Assembly (NCBI GenBank): GCA_030147845.1
Contig: JASBUN010000029.1
Location: forward strand, 1 to 33,918
DNA length: 33,918 bases
DNA from: Gammaproteobacteria bacterium
Lineage (GTDB): Bacteria; Pseudomonadota; Gammaproteobacteria; JASBUN01
Direction of reading: 5' to 3'
Below are positions 1-8,320 of the stretch, one piece after another. The position numbers and the translations under genes were made by a program. The notes beneath the pieces were generated by a model. It had not been told where the DNA came from. It searched no databases and saw only the letters and a list, made by a program, of their open reading frames with translations. How positions within the stretch are numbered: position 1 is the stretch's first letter; each line of letters opens with the position of its first letter.

Positions 1-2646
1 CGTGCTCGCGAACGCGCGGAAGCCCAATATGCCGAACTGCAGGCGGCACACGAACAAGCGCTGAACGAAGCCAACGAGCGCGCCGAAACACAGGCGCGTG
101 AACGTGACCAGGCACTCGCGGCGCTGCAGGCCGATAAGGACGCGCTGGAACAACAATTACTCGAACGCGGCGAAGCACAAGTAGCCGCGCTCGAGGAACA
201 ATTGCGCGCCGCTCAGGCCGAAGCAGAGCAAGCGCATGTGCTGCTGCAGAAAAACGAGCAGGCGCTGCACGAAGCGCGCAGCCAGGGCGATTCGATAGCG
301 CGCGTGTTGAGTGAGCGAGAACAGAAAATTGATGCGCTAGAGCAGGACAGCGCTCGACTCGAACAGGATTTGCGTGAACGTTCCGAGGCGCTCAGCAGCG
401 CCGAACAAGCGCGTGCCGTGTTGGCCCAGGAACTCGCAGCGCGAAACGAATCTAGCGACCGTGGCATAGAGGAACTCCAGCAGCGCTTACAGGCATCAGA
501 AAAACAGGCGGGTGCGCTCGACGACCAGCTACATGAGCGGACCGAGGCGCTCGCAAGCGCCGAACAGGAATTGGAAGAACTGCGCCAGGAACGGCTTGAC
601 GCGGATCGGGCCAGCGGTGCGCGCTTGCATAAGCTTGGTGACGAGTTGGACAGCCTTCGCAGTGAATACGAGGAACTACAGCAACATTCCACCTCCGCGC
701 AGCGAAAATATGAGGATGTTCAGCGTGAATACGATCGTGTCGCTGAGGAGTTGAGCGAACTGCGCGCTGAGATTGACGCGTCCGCGCAAGATCAGCAGCA
801 AAGCAGCGCTACGCTTGCGGCTGAAAATGCCAAACTCATCGACGAGATCGAGGTGTTACGCAAGCAAGCCGAAGCGCTGAGCGCCCAACAGGCGAATTCC
901 GAGTCCGCGCAGCAGGATACGGTCGACGACCTGGTCCAACTCAAGCGAGAAAATGCAACGCTCTCGGCGCAACTGGCGCAGGCCGTTGATGAAGCAAACT
1001 CGTTGCGACAACGTGCGCTGGAGTTGGAACGGGAAAGTGAAATGGCCGCGGAGGAGAATCTCGATCAGGCTGGCGAAGAGATCGCAACCATTCGCGCCCA
1101 GGCAGACAAAGAACTGCAACAAGCGGGCGAGGAAATTAGCCGAATGCGCCGCGAGTTGGAGCAAGGCGCGCGACATACCGATCGCGCCGAGCGTAAATTG
1201 CAGGAAACCCTAAACGCGTTACGCGCGGCTGAGCATCGAATAAAGGCCATGGAATCAGAGCTGGCGTTAACGCGCCAAATGTCGGCGGACGATAGCGGTT
1301 TTCACCATGATCTAAGCCAGGTGCAACGCGACATGCAAGCACATCTGGTGCAGTACAAGGCGGAAGCCGATGCGATCATGCGGCAGGCGCGCGAGGAAAA
1401 CTCGGCGCTTAAACTGGAAATTGAACAGCTCTATAAGGATAGGCATCGTAGCGGAGACGTTGTTGAAGACGGCGTGGTAGTGTCGGAGATTTCCGCGCGT
1501 AGTGTAGCAGACGACGCCGCCGAGGATGCTAAAGCCAGCGATATCTCCGATGGTCGTCTCGACCCGACGATTGGAGATTTGGCCGACGTTTTTGATCTGA
1601 CCGACGCTGATGCCCACCTGCATAAGCAGGAGCTAGCTGATGTTCGTCGCCGTCGTGCACAACGATTTTTCGCGGTGACGGCGGCGCTTGTGCTCGGCGC
1701 CGTGGCCGGGGCGGGTATCTATTGGTACCTTGATCGCTCCGTGGCGCCCGATTCGGCGCCGCTTGTCCGCACACTAGAGACCAAGCCGCCGCCGGTTGCG
1801 GCAAAAAAAACGACCAAGCCGATGCCGCCGGCGCCGAATGACGCCAAGGCGAACGTGCCCGCCGGCGTCGCGCAGGCCGCGCGTGCGCCGGCGTTACCGG
1901 CGAATATTATGAAGCCGGGACGCACCTACCAGGATTTTCTCGCCGACGGTAGCGCCGGGCCGGTGATGGTGCAGGTTCCTCCCGGTTCCTTCGCCATGGG
2001 TAGTCGCATCGACTCACCGCATTTCAGCGAGCGGCCGCGGCACACGGTAACGTTGCCGGGATTTTCGATTTCTCGTGATGAAGTTACGTTTGCCGAGTAC
2101 GACCGGTTCGCCGATGCCACCGGGCGTACTAAACCCGATGACTCCGGTTGGGGCCGGGATCAGCGGCCGGTGGTCAATGTCAGTTGGGGCGACGCGGTTG
2201 CATATGCCCAATGGCTATCGCAGCAGACCGGGCGCCGCTATCGTCTGCCTACCGAGGCGGAATGGGAATACGCCGCACGTGCCGGGACCAGTAGCACATT
2301 TTGGTGGGGTGATGTGGCCGGTAAGGGACGCGCCGACTGTTTCAATTGTGGTAGCCGTTGGGACGGGCACCGAACCGCGCCGGTGGGCAGTTTCGCCGCC
2401 AATGCCCTCGGCCTGCACGATACCGCCGGTAATGTCATGGAATGGACCGAGGATTGCTTTCACGACAACTACGACGGCGCACCGTCGGATGATCAAGCCT
2501 GGACCAAGCCCGGCTGCCGCCAGCACGTTGCTCGTGGCGGTTCTTATCGAACGCCATCCGAAAATCTTCGTTCTACCAAACGTTATAGCCTGCCGGCCGA
2601 TACCCGCGTTGACTATGTCGGCTTCCGCCTGGCGCGCGAACGCTAA
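1..2646 (+). CDS. Coiled-coil membrane protein with C-terminal SUMF1-like domain (5' partial)
   Basis: The frame is open from the first base, so the true start lies outside the window. Three parts are visible. Nucleotides 1 to about 1440 encode a very long Glu/Gln/Ala/Arg-rich coiled coil. An acidic linker follows, then an Arg-rich stop (RRRRAQRFF) and one transmembrane helix at about 1645-1735. After a Pro/Ala-rich spacer, nucleotides 1950-2640 encode a formylglycine-generating-enzyme/SUMF1-like fold, with hallmarks VPPGSFAMGS, RLPTEAEWEYAARAG, GNVMEWTED, RGGSY and GFRLAR. This arrangement suggests a cytoplasmic coiled coil and a periplasmic SUMF1 domain. True FGE enzymes have a Cys-x4-Cys pair just after the RGGS segment. 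Here that stretch reads RGGSYRTPSENLRS with no cysteine, so sulfatase-activating activity is unlikely; a binding or structural role, or PvdO/EgtB-like chemistry, is open. The ketohexokinase-like gene follows on the same strand after 48 bp. Confidence 0.85.
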   Translation, partial: RARERAEAQYAELQAAHEQALNEANERAETQARERDQALAALQADKDALEQQLLERGEAQVAALEEQLRAAQAEAEQAHVLLQKNEQALHEARSQGDSIARVLSEREQKIDALEQDSARLEQDLRERSEALSSAEQARAVLAQELAARNESSDRGIEELQQRLQASEKQAGALDDQLHERTEALASAEQELEELRQERLDADRASGARLHKLGDELDSLRSEYEELQQHSTSAQRKYEDVQREYDRVAEELSELRAEIDASAQDQQQSSATLAAENAKLIDEIEVLRKQAEALSAQQANSESAQQDTVDDLVQLKRENATLSAQLAQAVDEANSLRQRALELERESEMAAEENLDQAGEEIATIRAQADKELQQAGEEISRMRRELEQGARHTDRAERKLQETLNALRAAEHRIKAMESELALTRQMSADDSGFHHDLSQVQRDMQAHLVQYKAEADAIMRQAREENSALKLEIEQLYKDRHRSGDVVEDGVVVSEISARSVADDAAEDAKASDISDGRLDPTIGDLADVFDLTDADAHLHKQELADVRRRRAQRFFAVTAALVLGAVAGAGIYWYLDRSVAPDSAPLVRTLETKPPPVAAKKTTKPMPPAPNDAKANVPAGVAQAARAPALPANIMKPGRTYQDFLADGSAGPVMVQVPPGSFAMGSRIDSPHFSERPRHTVTLPGFSISRDEVTFAEYDRFADATGRTKPDDSGWGRDQRPVVNVSWGDAVAYAQWLSQQTGRRYRLPTEAEWEYAARAGTSSTFWWGDVAGKGRADCFNCGSRWDGHRTAPVGSFAANALGLHDTAGNVMEWTEDCFHDNYDGAPSDDQAWTKPGCRQHVARGGSYRTPSENLRSTKRYSLPADTRVDYVGFRLARER

Positions 2647-2694
2647 GCGCCGAGGTTGACAACGGCGCCGGCGTGCGTATCGTGCCATGCACAT

Positions 2695-3984
2695 ATGGCA
2701 CGCATACTTGGCATCGGCAATGCCACTCTCGATATCATCAATACCGTGGACGGGTTCCCGGCGGAAGACACCGAGGTGCGTGCGCTTGCGCAGCGCATCT
2801 GCCGCGGTGGCAACGCCGCCAATACATTGGTGGTGTTGAGTCAGCTCGGCCACTCCTGCGAGTGGCTCGGAGTGCTGGCCGACGAGCCGGATGCAAAACG
2901 CGTCGTTGAGGATCTGCGCAAAAACGGCGTGTCGTGCTCACCGTGTTGCTACAGCGCGGCGGGAAAGTTGCCGGTGTCCTACGTTACGCTAAACGCACGC
3001 AATGGCTCGCGCAGCATCGTGCACTACCGCGATCTGCCGGAGCTGGATGCGGAGCACTTTTCCCAACTCGATCTGACCCCGTTTGATTGGTTGCACTTCG
3101 AGGGGCGCAACATTCCCGAGCTTGCACGCATGCTGGCGCGCGTGCGTAAAGAGCACCCGGCTATGATGGTGTCGTTGGAGGTAGAAAAGCCGCGCCGAGG
3201 TTTCGACGCGTTATTCCCGTTTGCCGATCTGTTGTTGTTCGCGCGCGCCTATGCGCATGCCCAGGGTTATGGTGATGCGAGGCAGTTCCTCGACGCCGCC
3301 GCGCAACGGCTGCCGAATACCGATCTCGTTTGTGCGTGGGGTGAGGCCGGGGCATGGGCACGTAGTCGTGCGGGCGCGACCTACATGGCGCCGGCGTGGT
3401 TGCCGGCCCGCGTCGTCGACACGCTCGGTGCCGGCGATACATTCAATGCCGGTATCATCGATGCGCGCATGCGCGGCTTGGATTGGGAGCAGGCGCTCGG
3501 TGTCGCCACAGAGCTTTCCGGCCGTAAGTGTGGGCAGGTCGGCTTCGAACATCTGCTGGACAACAGTATGCCGTCGGGCGCCGGAGGCGCCCCGCCTGAG
3601 TCAGGCAGGACAGCGCGCGCGCCGGGTTCGGTGCTGTTGTGCAGCCTTGATGATCTGGATGATCCGGGCGCGCGCGGATTTTACATCGAGGATGCTAGTG
3701 GCGTGGCGGCAATTTTCGTCGTACGGCGCGGTGATAATGTCTTTGGTTACCTCAACCAGTGTCCCCACATGGGCGTGTCGTTGGAATGGACGCCCGACCA
3801 GTTTTTGAACATCGATGGCACACTGATTCAATGCTCGACGCACGGTGCGCAGTTTCGTATCGACGACGGATATTGTGTATACGGCCCATGCTCAGGGCAA
3901 GCGTTGGCGCCGCTGGCGCTGAGCGTCGATGGCGCGGAAATACGTCTACACGGCGCCATACGCGTTGTCGATGGCGCGTCATGA
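2695..3984 (+). CDS. Ketohexokinase-like PfkB kinase fused to a Rieske [2Fe-2S] domain
   Basis: I chose the ATG at 2695 because MARILGIGNATLDIINTVDG is the natural start of a PfkB fold; a TTG at 2656 is also in frame. Residues 1 to about 295 are a ribokinase/PfkB sugar kinase. From memory, the closest relative is animal ketohexokinase: shared blocks are RGGNAAN, HFEGRN, VSLEVEKPR, LVCAWGEAGA, VVDTLGAGDTFNAG (with the catalytic Asp) and GRKCGQVGFE. After a Gly/Pro/Ala linker of about 20 residues, the rest is a Rieske ferredoxin-like module with the iron-sulfur ligands CPHMG and CSTHG, 17 residues apart. The kinase half would phosphorylate a ketose or related sugar with ATP. The Rieske half would carry one electron, or sense redox state. 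I see no oxygenase catalytic domain. The frame reads through without interruption, so the fusion looks real rather than a frameshift artefact. Confidence 0.88.
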   Translation: MARILGIGNATLDIINTVDGFPAEDTEVRALAQRICRGGNAANTLVVLSQLGHSCEWLGVLADEPDAKRVVEDLRKNGVSCSPCCYSAAGKLPVSYVTLNARNGSRSIVHYRDLPELDAEHFSQLDLTPFDWLHFEGRNIPELARMLARVRKEHPAMMVSLEVEKPRRGFDALFPFADLLLFARAYAHAQGYGDARQFLDAAAQRLPNTDLVCAWGEAGAWARSRAGATYMAPAWLPARVVDTLGAGDTFNAGIIDARMRGLDWEQALGVATELSGRKCGQVGFEHLLDNSMPSGAGGAPPESGRTARAPGSVLLCSLDDLDDPGARGFYIEDASGVAAIFVVRRGDNVFGYLNQCPHMGVSLEWTPDQFLNIDGTLIQCSTHGAQFRIDDGYCVYGPCSGQALAPLALSVDGAEIRLHGAIRVVDGAS

Positions 3985-4288
3985 CGGCGCCCGTAACGGC
4001 GTTGTTTCCGCTCTCAGTGCTGTGGCGGACAAGCGTGTCGCTACTTGGTATCGTTGTGTCGGGTATGGACTTGAGGCTGACGTCGGCAAATCTTCGCAAT
4101 GTCGTTAGCCACTAAGGCGTTATCGCACCTGTGTTCTCCGGACGGTTGATCAATATCTGGTCGGGACGTGCTCTGCGACCGCTTACACTCATCTTTCTAT
4201 TGCGCTCGGATTTCGTGATTGCGCTGTTCAATACCTGGTGCAACCTTCCCGGTTCGCTGTTGGCGGCGGTTTGGTCGAGGCATGCGGG
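3985..4288. other. Intergenic stretch without recognisable gene
   Basis: This is about 300 bp between the kinase-Rieske gene and the convergent small gene. Short frames here run across stop-rich sequence and show no recognisable protein motif. I see no clear terminator hairpin with a T tract. Confidence 0.5.
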
Positions 4289-4507
4289 TCAGTGATCATA
4301 GTGGCGCAGCAGACGATTGACATCGAACAGCACAGGTTGGTGTGCGGCCGGAGGCGCGGTTGGCGACAATGCTGGCTGCAGCCCGGGTTGCGGCGCCGGG
4401 TCGATCCCGGCGGGTTCCGAAGACGCCGCTTGCGGCGCCGTCGTGGCGTCGGCGCGTGTGCGGATATGCTCGATTGTACCCTCAACCAGATCGTAGATCG
4501 TGACCAT
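4289..4507 (-). CDS. Small hypothetical protein, Pro/Ala-rich linker
   Basis: Predicted 72-residue protein. The ATG at 4507 is preceded by a GGGAG ribosome-binding site at good distance, which supports translation. The N-terminus (MVTIYDLVEGTIEHIRTRAD) looks like a short amphipathic helix. The middle is a low-complexity Ala/Pro/Gln linker. The C-terminus (LFDVNRLLRHYDH) again looks like a structured helix. No signal peptide or membrane segment is visible. I do not recognise the family. The shape, two short ordered ends joined by a flexible linker, would suit an adaptor, but that is only inference. It lies downstream of the endonuclease V gene on the same strand. Confidence 0.5.
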   Translation of the reverse strand: MVTIYDLVEGTIEHIRTRADATTAPQAASSEPAGIDPAPQPGLQPALSPTAPPAAHQPVLFDVNRLLRHYDH

Positions 4508-4591
4508 GGAATAGCTCCCGTGTACGTAGCGATTACGTCTTATCCCTGTTATCGGCTGGTGACGGCGTGAGTTTACATGTCGAACGCCATG

Positions 4592-5326
4592 CTATCGTTT
4601 TATCGTCGCGGTCGATGTGCTACGTGCGCGGCGTCGACGGTCACGGTCCGAGGCCAGACGATCGGCCCAGCGCGTTGTTTCGGGGAGCCGGAAACGAGGT
4701 GTGCAGGCCAGCACATAGTCGATACAGGTAGCCAGACTGAGACGATGGCCGATGGACACATATACCGGTCGCGTGGCGGCGCGGGTGCGTAGCACCGCAC
4801 CAATAGTCTCGCCACGATCGCGCAGCGCCACCGATGCGCCACGTTGCGGCGGCACCGGATCGTGATCGCCAATCAGACGCGATTTGGCCACACCGATGCT
4901 GGGTAGGTCCAGCAATAGACCCAGGTGACTCGCCAATCCGAAGCGACGTGGGTGGGCGCGCCCATGTGCGTCGCAAAGCACGAGATCGGGGCTGCATCGC
5001 AGTTGTTGCAAGGCGGTCAAGATGGCGGGAATTTCGCGAAACGACAATAGCCCCGGGACGTATGGGAAACGCGTCGGTTCGCGTGCCAGCGCGTGTTCGC
5101 ACAGTTCCAAGCCCGGGAATGTCAGTACCGCCACCGCGGCTCGGGTGACACGCCCGCTCTGCTCGAAACCGACATCGACGCCCGCGACGTACTCGACCGC
5201 GCCGATCCGGTCTTCGCAGATGACCTCCGCCTGCAGCCGGCGTTGCAGCGCAGCCGCTTCGCGCGGGGTCAGATCCCAGGAATGCTTGCCGGCGACTACT
5301 ACGGCCATAGACACCCGTCGACGCAT
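4592..5326 (-). CDS. nfi: Endonuclease V
   Basis: Endonuclease V recognises deaminated bases, mainly deoxyinosine, and nicks the strand at the second phosphodiester bond 3' of the lesion, starting repair. The protein follows the Escherichia coli Nfi pattern throughout: VAGVDVGFE (first metal-binding Asp), [11 protein letters not shown] (with the conserved Glu), [14 protein letters not shown] (second Asp and following His), [17 protein letters not shown] and [10 protein letters not shown]. The C-terminus carries an extra Arg/Thr/Ser tail of about 20 residues. ATG codons at 5326 and 5308 are both possible; [13 protein letters not shown] from 5308 is preceded by a weak ACGGG, and 5326 has no clear ribosome site. 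Confidence 0.93.
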   Translation of the reverse strand: MRRRVSMAVVVAGKHSWDLTPREAAALQRRLQAEVICEDRIGAVEYVAGVDVGFEQSGRVTRAAVAVLTFPGLELCEHALAREPTRFPYVPGLLSFREIPAILTALQQLRCSPDLVLCDAHGRAHPRRFGLASHLGLLLDLPSIGVAKSRLIGDHDPVPPQRGASVALRDRGETIGAVLRTRAATRPVYVSIGHRLSLATCIDYVLACTPRFRLPETTRWADRLASDRDRRRRARSTSTATIKR

Positions 5327-5418
5327 TTCTGTGCAAATGCGATTGCCAGCCCCGCGACTACCGGCAGCATCGGATATATACCCTCAGAGCTCCTGGCGCC
5401 GGATCGACAGACCCCGCG

Positions 5419-5928
5419 TTACGGAAACGCGGGAATAGTCGGCTCGGTGCCCTCGAGGCGCGTCTCGTGGTGGGTTTCCACCAGCATCTGAATCGCCTCA
5501 ACCCGTTCCTTGGGCGCATCCACCATGAGCAGGATTTGACCCGACTGCAAGGCGCTCTCGAAGGATCGCAAGCGGCTGTTGCGCACATCGGTGGCGATCA
5601 TACCCGAAGCCCAGACGCCTACCATAGCGCCACCAATCGCGCATGCGAGCACGAGGCCGCCGGCGCCGAGAAAACCGCTGGTTGGGAACAGCGTAGCGAT
5701 GGCGCCGACCACGGCACCGGAGGCACCGCCGACGATCAGCCCCGATTCCATGCCGTGGATCAAATCGCTCTTTTGCAGCAGCGAGGCTTCGGGCAAATCG
5801 GTCAGGGGAATATCATCGCGCGCCAGTACGTGGATATGGTGCTCGTCGATGCGCGCCAGCAGTAGCTCGTCGACAATGGTGCGTGTGATGGCGATATCTG
5901 GCAGAAGAAAATAGAGTCGTCGTCTCAT
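5419..5928 (-). CDS. DUF1269-like glycine-rich membrane protein
   Basis: A 169-residue protein with a strong AAGGAGG ribosome-binding site just upstream of its ATG. The N-terminal 60 residues (start RRRLYFLLPD, then DELLLARIDEHHIHVLA) form a soluble alpha/beta segment seen in DUF1269-type proteins. The middle carries two glycine/alanine-rich hydrophobic helices (GLIVGGASGAVVGAIATLF and GFLGAGGLVLACAIGGAMVGVWASG), typical of stress-related glycine-zipper membrane proteins. The C-terminus returns to a soluble fold (GQILLMVDAP, then RVEAIQML). The function is unknown; a role in envelope stress is a guess from the glycine zippers. It lies upstream of nfi on the same strand with a gap of about 90 bp, so the two could share a transcript. 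Confidence 0.78.
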   Translation of the reverse strand: MRRRLYFLLPDIAITRTIVDELLLARIDEHHIHVLARDDIPLTDLPEASLLQKSDLIHGMESGLIVGGASGAVVGAIATLFPTSGFLGAGGLVLACAIGGAMVGVWASGMIATDVRNSRLRSFESALQSGQILLMVDAPKERVEAIQMLVETHHETRLEGTEPTIPAFP

Positions 5929-6078
5929 CCGGACCTCCTTACCCGGGGTAGCCGGGGTGTTAAATTGGTGCGGGATCTGCGGACTCTTGGCTCAAGTATA
6001 ATGCAGCCGGAAATTTTTGCAGGATTCTAGTCCGGAATTTATGCGAAATATATTAATTAATTGAATAATAATAATAAA

Positions 6079-6823
6079 TTAGGCAGCAAGTTGGCCGGCG
6101 ATGCGCTCCAGGCCGTCGCTCGCAGCCATGACCGTCGCCAACGCCTGTGCCGCTTGCTCGGTGCCGACACCGAGCGTTTGCAGTAGCTCTGGCGGAAGCT
6201 CATCGTGCCCGGCTTCGCCGATATCGACGCGCTGTAGCAGGCGATTGGCGAGTAGGACCAGATTCGGGTAAATCGCATGCACGCCCGCATAGCCGGGATC
6301 ATGATGCCAGCGGACCGCGCTGACGACCTCGGCATGCAAGCCCCAGTGCTCCATCAGCAACGCGCCCAGTTCCATGTGGGTGATACCGAGCACCTGCTGT
6401 TCCAATTCCGGCAGCGCCACGCCGGGCTGCTGTTGCATGACTTCGTTCAACCGCGCGAATTCCGATGCGAATAAATGGCCGAGCAACAACAAGCCAAAGT
6501 TGTGCACCATGCCCGAGAGGTAGGCCAGGCCCGGGCTGGGGCGCATTCGCAACGGCAGCGATCGGGCCAGTATCTGGCAGACGGCGGCGCAATGCACGGC
6601 GCCGCGCCAGAACTTCGTCAGGCCGAGCGCGCCGTCGGCAGGAATGGTGAACGGACGACCGACGGCAATGCCCATGACGACGTTCATCGTCATGTCATAG
6701 CCGAGCACGCGTGAGACCGCGTCGTGGATCGAGTGGACCTCGCCGCGGTAGCCGAAGAACGGTGAGCGGGCGTAACGGATGACTTGCGCGGCCAAGCTGG
6801 GGTCGAGTTCGACGATACGGGCT
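6079..6823 (-). pseudogene. HDOD-domain protein, C-terminal fragment (split by IS)
   Basis: This fragment encodes the bulk of an HDOD domain, starting at ARIVELDPSLAAQVIRYA and including FFGY, AVSRVLGYD, FWRGAVHCA, GLAYLSGMVHNFG, HMELGALLMEHWGL and VSAVRWHHDP. HDOD proteins are HD-related signalling modules that often lack the full metal-binding set and take part in chemosensory and motility networks. The first part of the domain lies beyond the insertion element, at 8321-8490. Joining 8490-8321 to 6823-6079 gives 915 nt, an uninterrupted 304-residue frame. In its present state no native start codon remains for this piece; the only in-frame start (TTG at 6843) lies inside the element. Confidence 0.88.
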
Positions 6824-6826
6824 GAT

Positions 6827-6839
6827 ATGTATTGACCTG
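6827..6839 (+). repeat. IS inverted repeat, transposase-distal end
   Basis: ATGTATTGACCTG, the perfect reverse complement of 8301-8313. Confidence 0.9.
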
Positions 6840-7099
6840 TCAAGTCCTACGTTTTAAATCGTTTCATGACGTCTCGGTTCATGTCGTCAGTGTGTTGAGA
6901 GCAGAACGGGCGGCGTAACGACGATTGATCAGTCTGATATACGCGGATTGGGTACCGCATGACAAGTGATCCGTCGTGGAGCTGCCTCGCTCTAACGTCG
7001 AGGATCATACCGTTTCCGGATGCCTCCTAGCCCGTTCGAGGGTTCTCCGATCGTTGCCCATTCTGCTCACAACACACTGCGTCATCATGATGGCCTCCG
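6840..7099 (-). ncRNA. Candidate bridge/seek RNA region of the IS element
   Basis: This is the noncoding DNA between the transposase stop and the distal inverted repeat. In IS1111-type elements the guide RNA is encoded here. Read in transposase sense, 7035-7028 is ACGGGCTA, complementary to TAGCCCGT in the restored HDOD target, which spans or abuts the insertion point. About 60 nt further on, 6970-6966 is ATCAC, complementary to GTGAT on the other side of the insertion point. Both would fit in an RNA of roughly 70 nt. The RNA ends and fold are not determined. Short matches can arise by chance, so this is a hypothesis. Confidence 0.45.
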
Positions 7100-8221
7100 T
7101 TACGCTTGGGCCGGAACAGACGGTGCCGGTACGGCCTGCCCAATAGCCCAAATGAAGCCCGAGAGTTCACGGGCAATCGCCGTGCAGACCTGCACTTTCA
7201 GTTTACCTTTGGCTTCCAGGTGGCGGTAACGGCCACACAGCCGCTTTTGCGCGTCCCAGGCGATCTCCTGAATGACCTCGGGCGTGCGCTCGGCACGGCG
7301 CTGCAGCACCGCCGTCTTGCGGGCGGGATGCCGATAGGTCCAGGCGGCCTCGATCAGCACCCGGCGCACATGGCCGTTACCGGTCTTGGTGATGCCCCCA
7401 CGCGTTTGCTTGGGTCCGCTGGAGTACTCGCTCGGCACGACACCCAGATAGGCCATCAGCTGCGGCGCACTGGCGAATCGTTTCAAGTCGCCGAGTTCCG
7501 CCACGACGATCGTGGCGGTGAGCAGATTCACCCCGCGCAACGCCATCAGCGCCTCGATCACCGCCCAGAACACCGATTCGCGTGCGGCGCTTTCAATCTG
7601 GCCATCAAGCGCCGCGACGCGTTTACTCAACACGACTACCGTATCGACGTACTCCTGGAAGACGATCTGCTGCGTAGGAGGATCGAACTTCACGCCCTCC
7701 AGCCAGCGATAGTGCGCCTGCGTCCAGTTGTCCTTTCCGTCGTAGCGCCGGCCATGGCGCAGGAGAAACGCCAGCAGCCGTTGTTTTGCCTGCCGCTGCA
7801 GGTGCTTCATGTCTTCGCGGGCCCGCGTGAGATCGCGCAACGCTTCCTGTGCTCCGTCCGGAACCCACACCGCCGTCAATTCACCGGCCCGAAGCAGGCG
7901 AGCGAGCATTAGGGCATCGCGCCGGTCGGTCTTCACCCGGTCTCCCGCCTTCTTCGGGATCAGCGAGGGTGCCACCACCCGGCAGTCCTGCTGGAGTTCC
8001 TGCAATTGCCGATGCAGGCCATAGCCACACGGGCCCGCCTCGTAGCAAAAGGAAAGCCGTGCGTCGCCTTTTGTCAGCTGCCGGAGCAGTTTGGCCACGG
8101 CTTGCGGCGTATGGGCGATCTCGCCGAAATAGCGCACCTCGCCCCCCGCCTGGTCGGCGAGTGCGACCGCGATGGTGTCTTTGTGTACGTCGAGCCCCAC
8201 ATATTTGGTAAACTGCTTCAT
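7100..8221 (-). CDS. IS110-family DEDD transposase
   Basis: This 373-residue transposase is full length for the IS110 family. The N-terminal RuvC-like domain shows the DEDD acidic residues in GLDVHKDTI, SFCYEAGPCGYGL and KTDRRDALMLARLL. The C-terminal Tnp20-like domain shows ALRGVNLLTATIVVAELGD, LMAYLGVVPSEYSSG (with the conserved serine region) and GNGHVRRVLIEAAW. The ATG at 8221 follows a strong GAGGAGG site. No frameshift or stop is present, so it could be active. In this family the enzyme works with a structured guide RNA encoded in the element's own noncoding DNA. Here about 260 bp of noncoding DNA lie downstream of the gene and only about 100 bp upstream, the IS1111-like layout. Confidence 0.95.
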   Translation of the reverse strand: MKQFTKYVGLDVHKDTIAVALADQAGGEVRYFGEIAHTPQAVAKLLRQLTKGDARLSFCYEAGPCGYGLHRQLQELQQDCRVVAPSLIPKKAGDRVKTDRRDALMLARLLRAGELTAVWVPDGAQEALRDLTRAREDMKHLQRQAKQRLLAFLLRHGRRYDGKDNWTQAHYRWLEGVKFDPPTQQIVFQEYVDTVVVLSKRVAALDGQIESAARESVFWAVIEALMALRGVNLLTATIVVAELGDLKRFASAPQLMAYLGVVPSEYSSGPKQTRGGITKTGNGHVRRVLIEAAWTYRHPARKTAVLQRRAERTPEVIQEIAWDAQKRLCGRYRHLEAKGKLKVQVCTAIARELSGFIWAIGQAVPAPSVPAQA

Positions 8222-8300
8222 GGCCTGCCCTCCTCAATATCGGCTCTGCGCCGAAGGTTGATAAAGACCCCAAGCGTAACCCGGGTTGCTTGAGGTTGGG

Positions 8301-8313
8301 CAGGTCAATACAT
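8301..8313 (-). repeat. IS inverted repeat, transposase-proximal end
   Basis: CAGGTCAATACAT on the plus strand, the perfect reverse complement of 6827-6839. The gene-side bases 8314-8320 are best assigned to the element tip. Confidence 0.9.
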
Positions 8314-8320
8314 GATGTCT

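Larger units (their letters stand above)
6824..8320 (-). mobile_element. IS110/IS1111-type insertion sequence
   Basis: The element is about 1.5 kb, with a DEDD-type transposase read on the minus strand. A perfect 13-bp inverted repeat (ATGTATTGACCTG) lies at 6827-6839 and 8301-8313. I place the tips 7 bp outside the repeat upstream of the transposase and 3 bp outside it downstream. That asymmetric, subterminal arrangement is known for the IS1111 subgroup. Removing exactly this segment joins GATTT to AGCCCGT and restores the HDOD reading frame (GDL-ARIVELDPSL). Other splits removing the same number of bases also restore the frame, so the tips are uncertain by a few bp. No long target duplication is needed, as expected for the family. 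Confidence 0.87.

Noticed and set aside
2215..2853. Minus-strand frame of 212 residues opposite the SUMF1-like domain
   Set aside because: The sequence is a mirror of a conserved domain on the other strand and shows no family features.
7106..7912. Plus-strand frame of 268 residues opposite the IS transposase
   Set aside because: A shadow of the transposase codon pattern; no motifs and no ribosome site.
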